From positions 124,001-188,000 of the forward strand of contig NZ_QGNA01000005.1 of assembly GCF_003173615.1 (NCBI RefSeq): 64,000 bases of DNA. The letters are read 5' to 3'. A model generated the notes under the pieces. That model made no database searches, had not been told where the DNA came from, and saw only the letters and a program-made list of their open reading frames with translations. This stretch comes from Falsiroseomonas bella. Its GTDB lineage: Bacteria; Pseudomonadota; Alphaproteobacteria; Acetobacterales; Acetobacteraceae. Positions within the stretch are counted from its first letter, which is position 1. Every line of letters begins with the position of its first letter. Made by a program: the position numbers and the translations under genes. Shown piece after piece: positions 63,801 through 64,000 of the stretch.

Positions 63801-64000
63801 TCACATCCCCGCCAGGCGCGCGGCGCCGAGCGCGGCTTCATGCCGCGCGATCAGGTTGGCCACGCTCGCCTCGAAGAAGCTCAGGAAGGAGGAGGGATAG
63901 ACGCCCATCCACAGCGTCAGCAGGATCAGCGGCGCGAAGACCGCGTACTCGCGCGGGCTGAGATCGAGCAGGCTGCGCAGGTCGTCGCGCGTGATCCTGC
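63801..64000 (-). CDS. nuoM: NADH-quinone oxidoreductase subunit M, C-terminal fragment
   Basis: Only the last 65 or so residues are in the window. The frame reads ITRDDLRSLLDLSPREYAVF, then FAPLILLTLWMGVYPSSFLS and FFEASVANLIARHEAA before the stop at 63801. This is the C-terminus of a complex I antiporter-like subunit; LWMGVYPSSFL with a following amphipathic end and the position before nuoN identify NuoM. The rest lies past the right edge. Confidence 0.9.
   Translation of the reverse strand, partial: RITRDDLRSLLDLSPREYAVFAPLILLTLWMGVYPSSFLSFFEASVANLIARHEAALGAARLAGM

Overview
The window is very GC-rich, densely packed DNA. The gene families and gene orders (trpGDC-moaC-moeA-lexA; rpsB-tsf-pyrH-frr-uppS-cdsA-dxr-rseP-bamA; nuoMN-birA-coaX-rnj-proS-lol), the alphaproteobacterial type of LexA box (GTTC-N7-GTTC) and small alphaproteobacterial families such as DUF3126 and DUF1467 point to an alphaproteobacterium. 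Acetobacteraceae (Roseomonas-like) is my best guess, by inference only. I see no rRNA, tRNA, CRISPR array, transposase or prophage.

Layout. 1-0.8 kb: edge of a DHDPS-family aldolase gene (-). 0.9-5.1 kb: trpG-trpD-trpC-moaC-moeA (+). 5.1-9.9 kb: lexA with an SOS box, a 47-residue membrane ORF, comEC (-) and gltX (+). 10-15.3 kb: an unknown exported protein, a YcjF/YcjX-like pair (-) and a phytase-like esterase (+). 15.4-29.8 kb: a 15-gene minus-strand run, rpsB to gloA, for translation factors, UMP kinase, undecaprenyl, CDP-DAG and isoprenoid synthesis, envelope assembly (RseP, BamA, Skp) and lipid A synthesis (LpxD, FabZ, LpxA, LpxI). 30-48.9 kb: an accessory region of four glycosyltransferases, several unknown proteins, two tandem sulfotransferases, CysN-CysC and CysQ, interrupted by a three-gene membrane operon with a general-stress promoter motif. 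48.9-64 kb: dnaE, a deaminase, type II NADH dehydrogenase, a methyltransferase, lolD-lolC/E, proS, a structured intergenic RNA candidate, DUF1467, rnj, coaX, birA, nuoN and the end of nuoM.

How the genes work together. The accessory region has what is needed to build a glycan and sulfate it: CysN-CysC for APS/PAPS formation, two PAPS-type sulfotransferases, and CysQ to remove the PAP by-product. CysD, the partner of CysN, is not in the window. The region lies between rpsB and dnaE, genes that are near neighbours in many proteobacteria, so it may be an insertion into a conserved envelope/replication locus. Inside it, a YqjD/YqjE-like membrane operon carries a GGAAC-N16-CGTT motif matching the EcfG (general stress) promoter consensus.

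Non-coding highlights: three copies of a multi-hairpin intergenic element whose stems differ by compensating changes while the loops are kept; two copies of a 23-bp palindrome just after stop codons; a candidate small RNA with a strong terminator at 58.54-58.68 kb; and two genes whose best ribosome-binding site precedes a CTG rather than a standard start codon.
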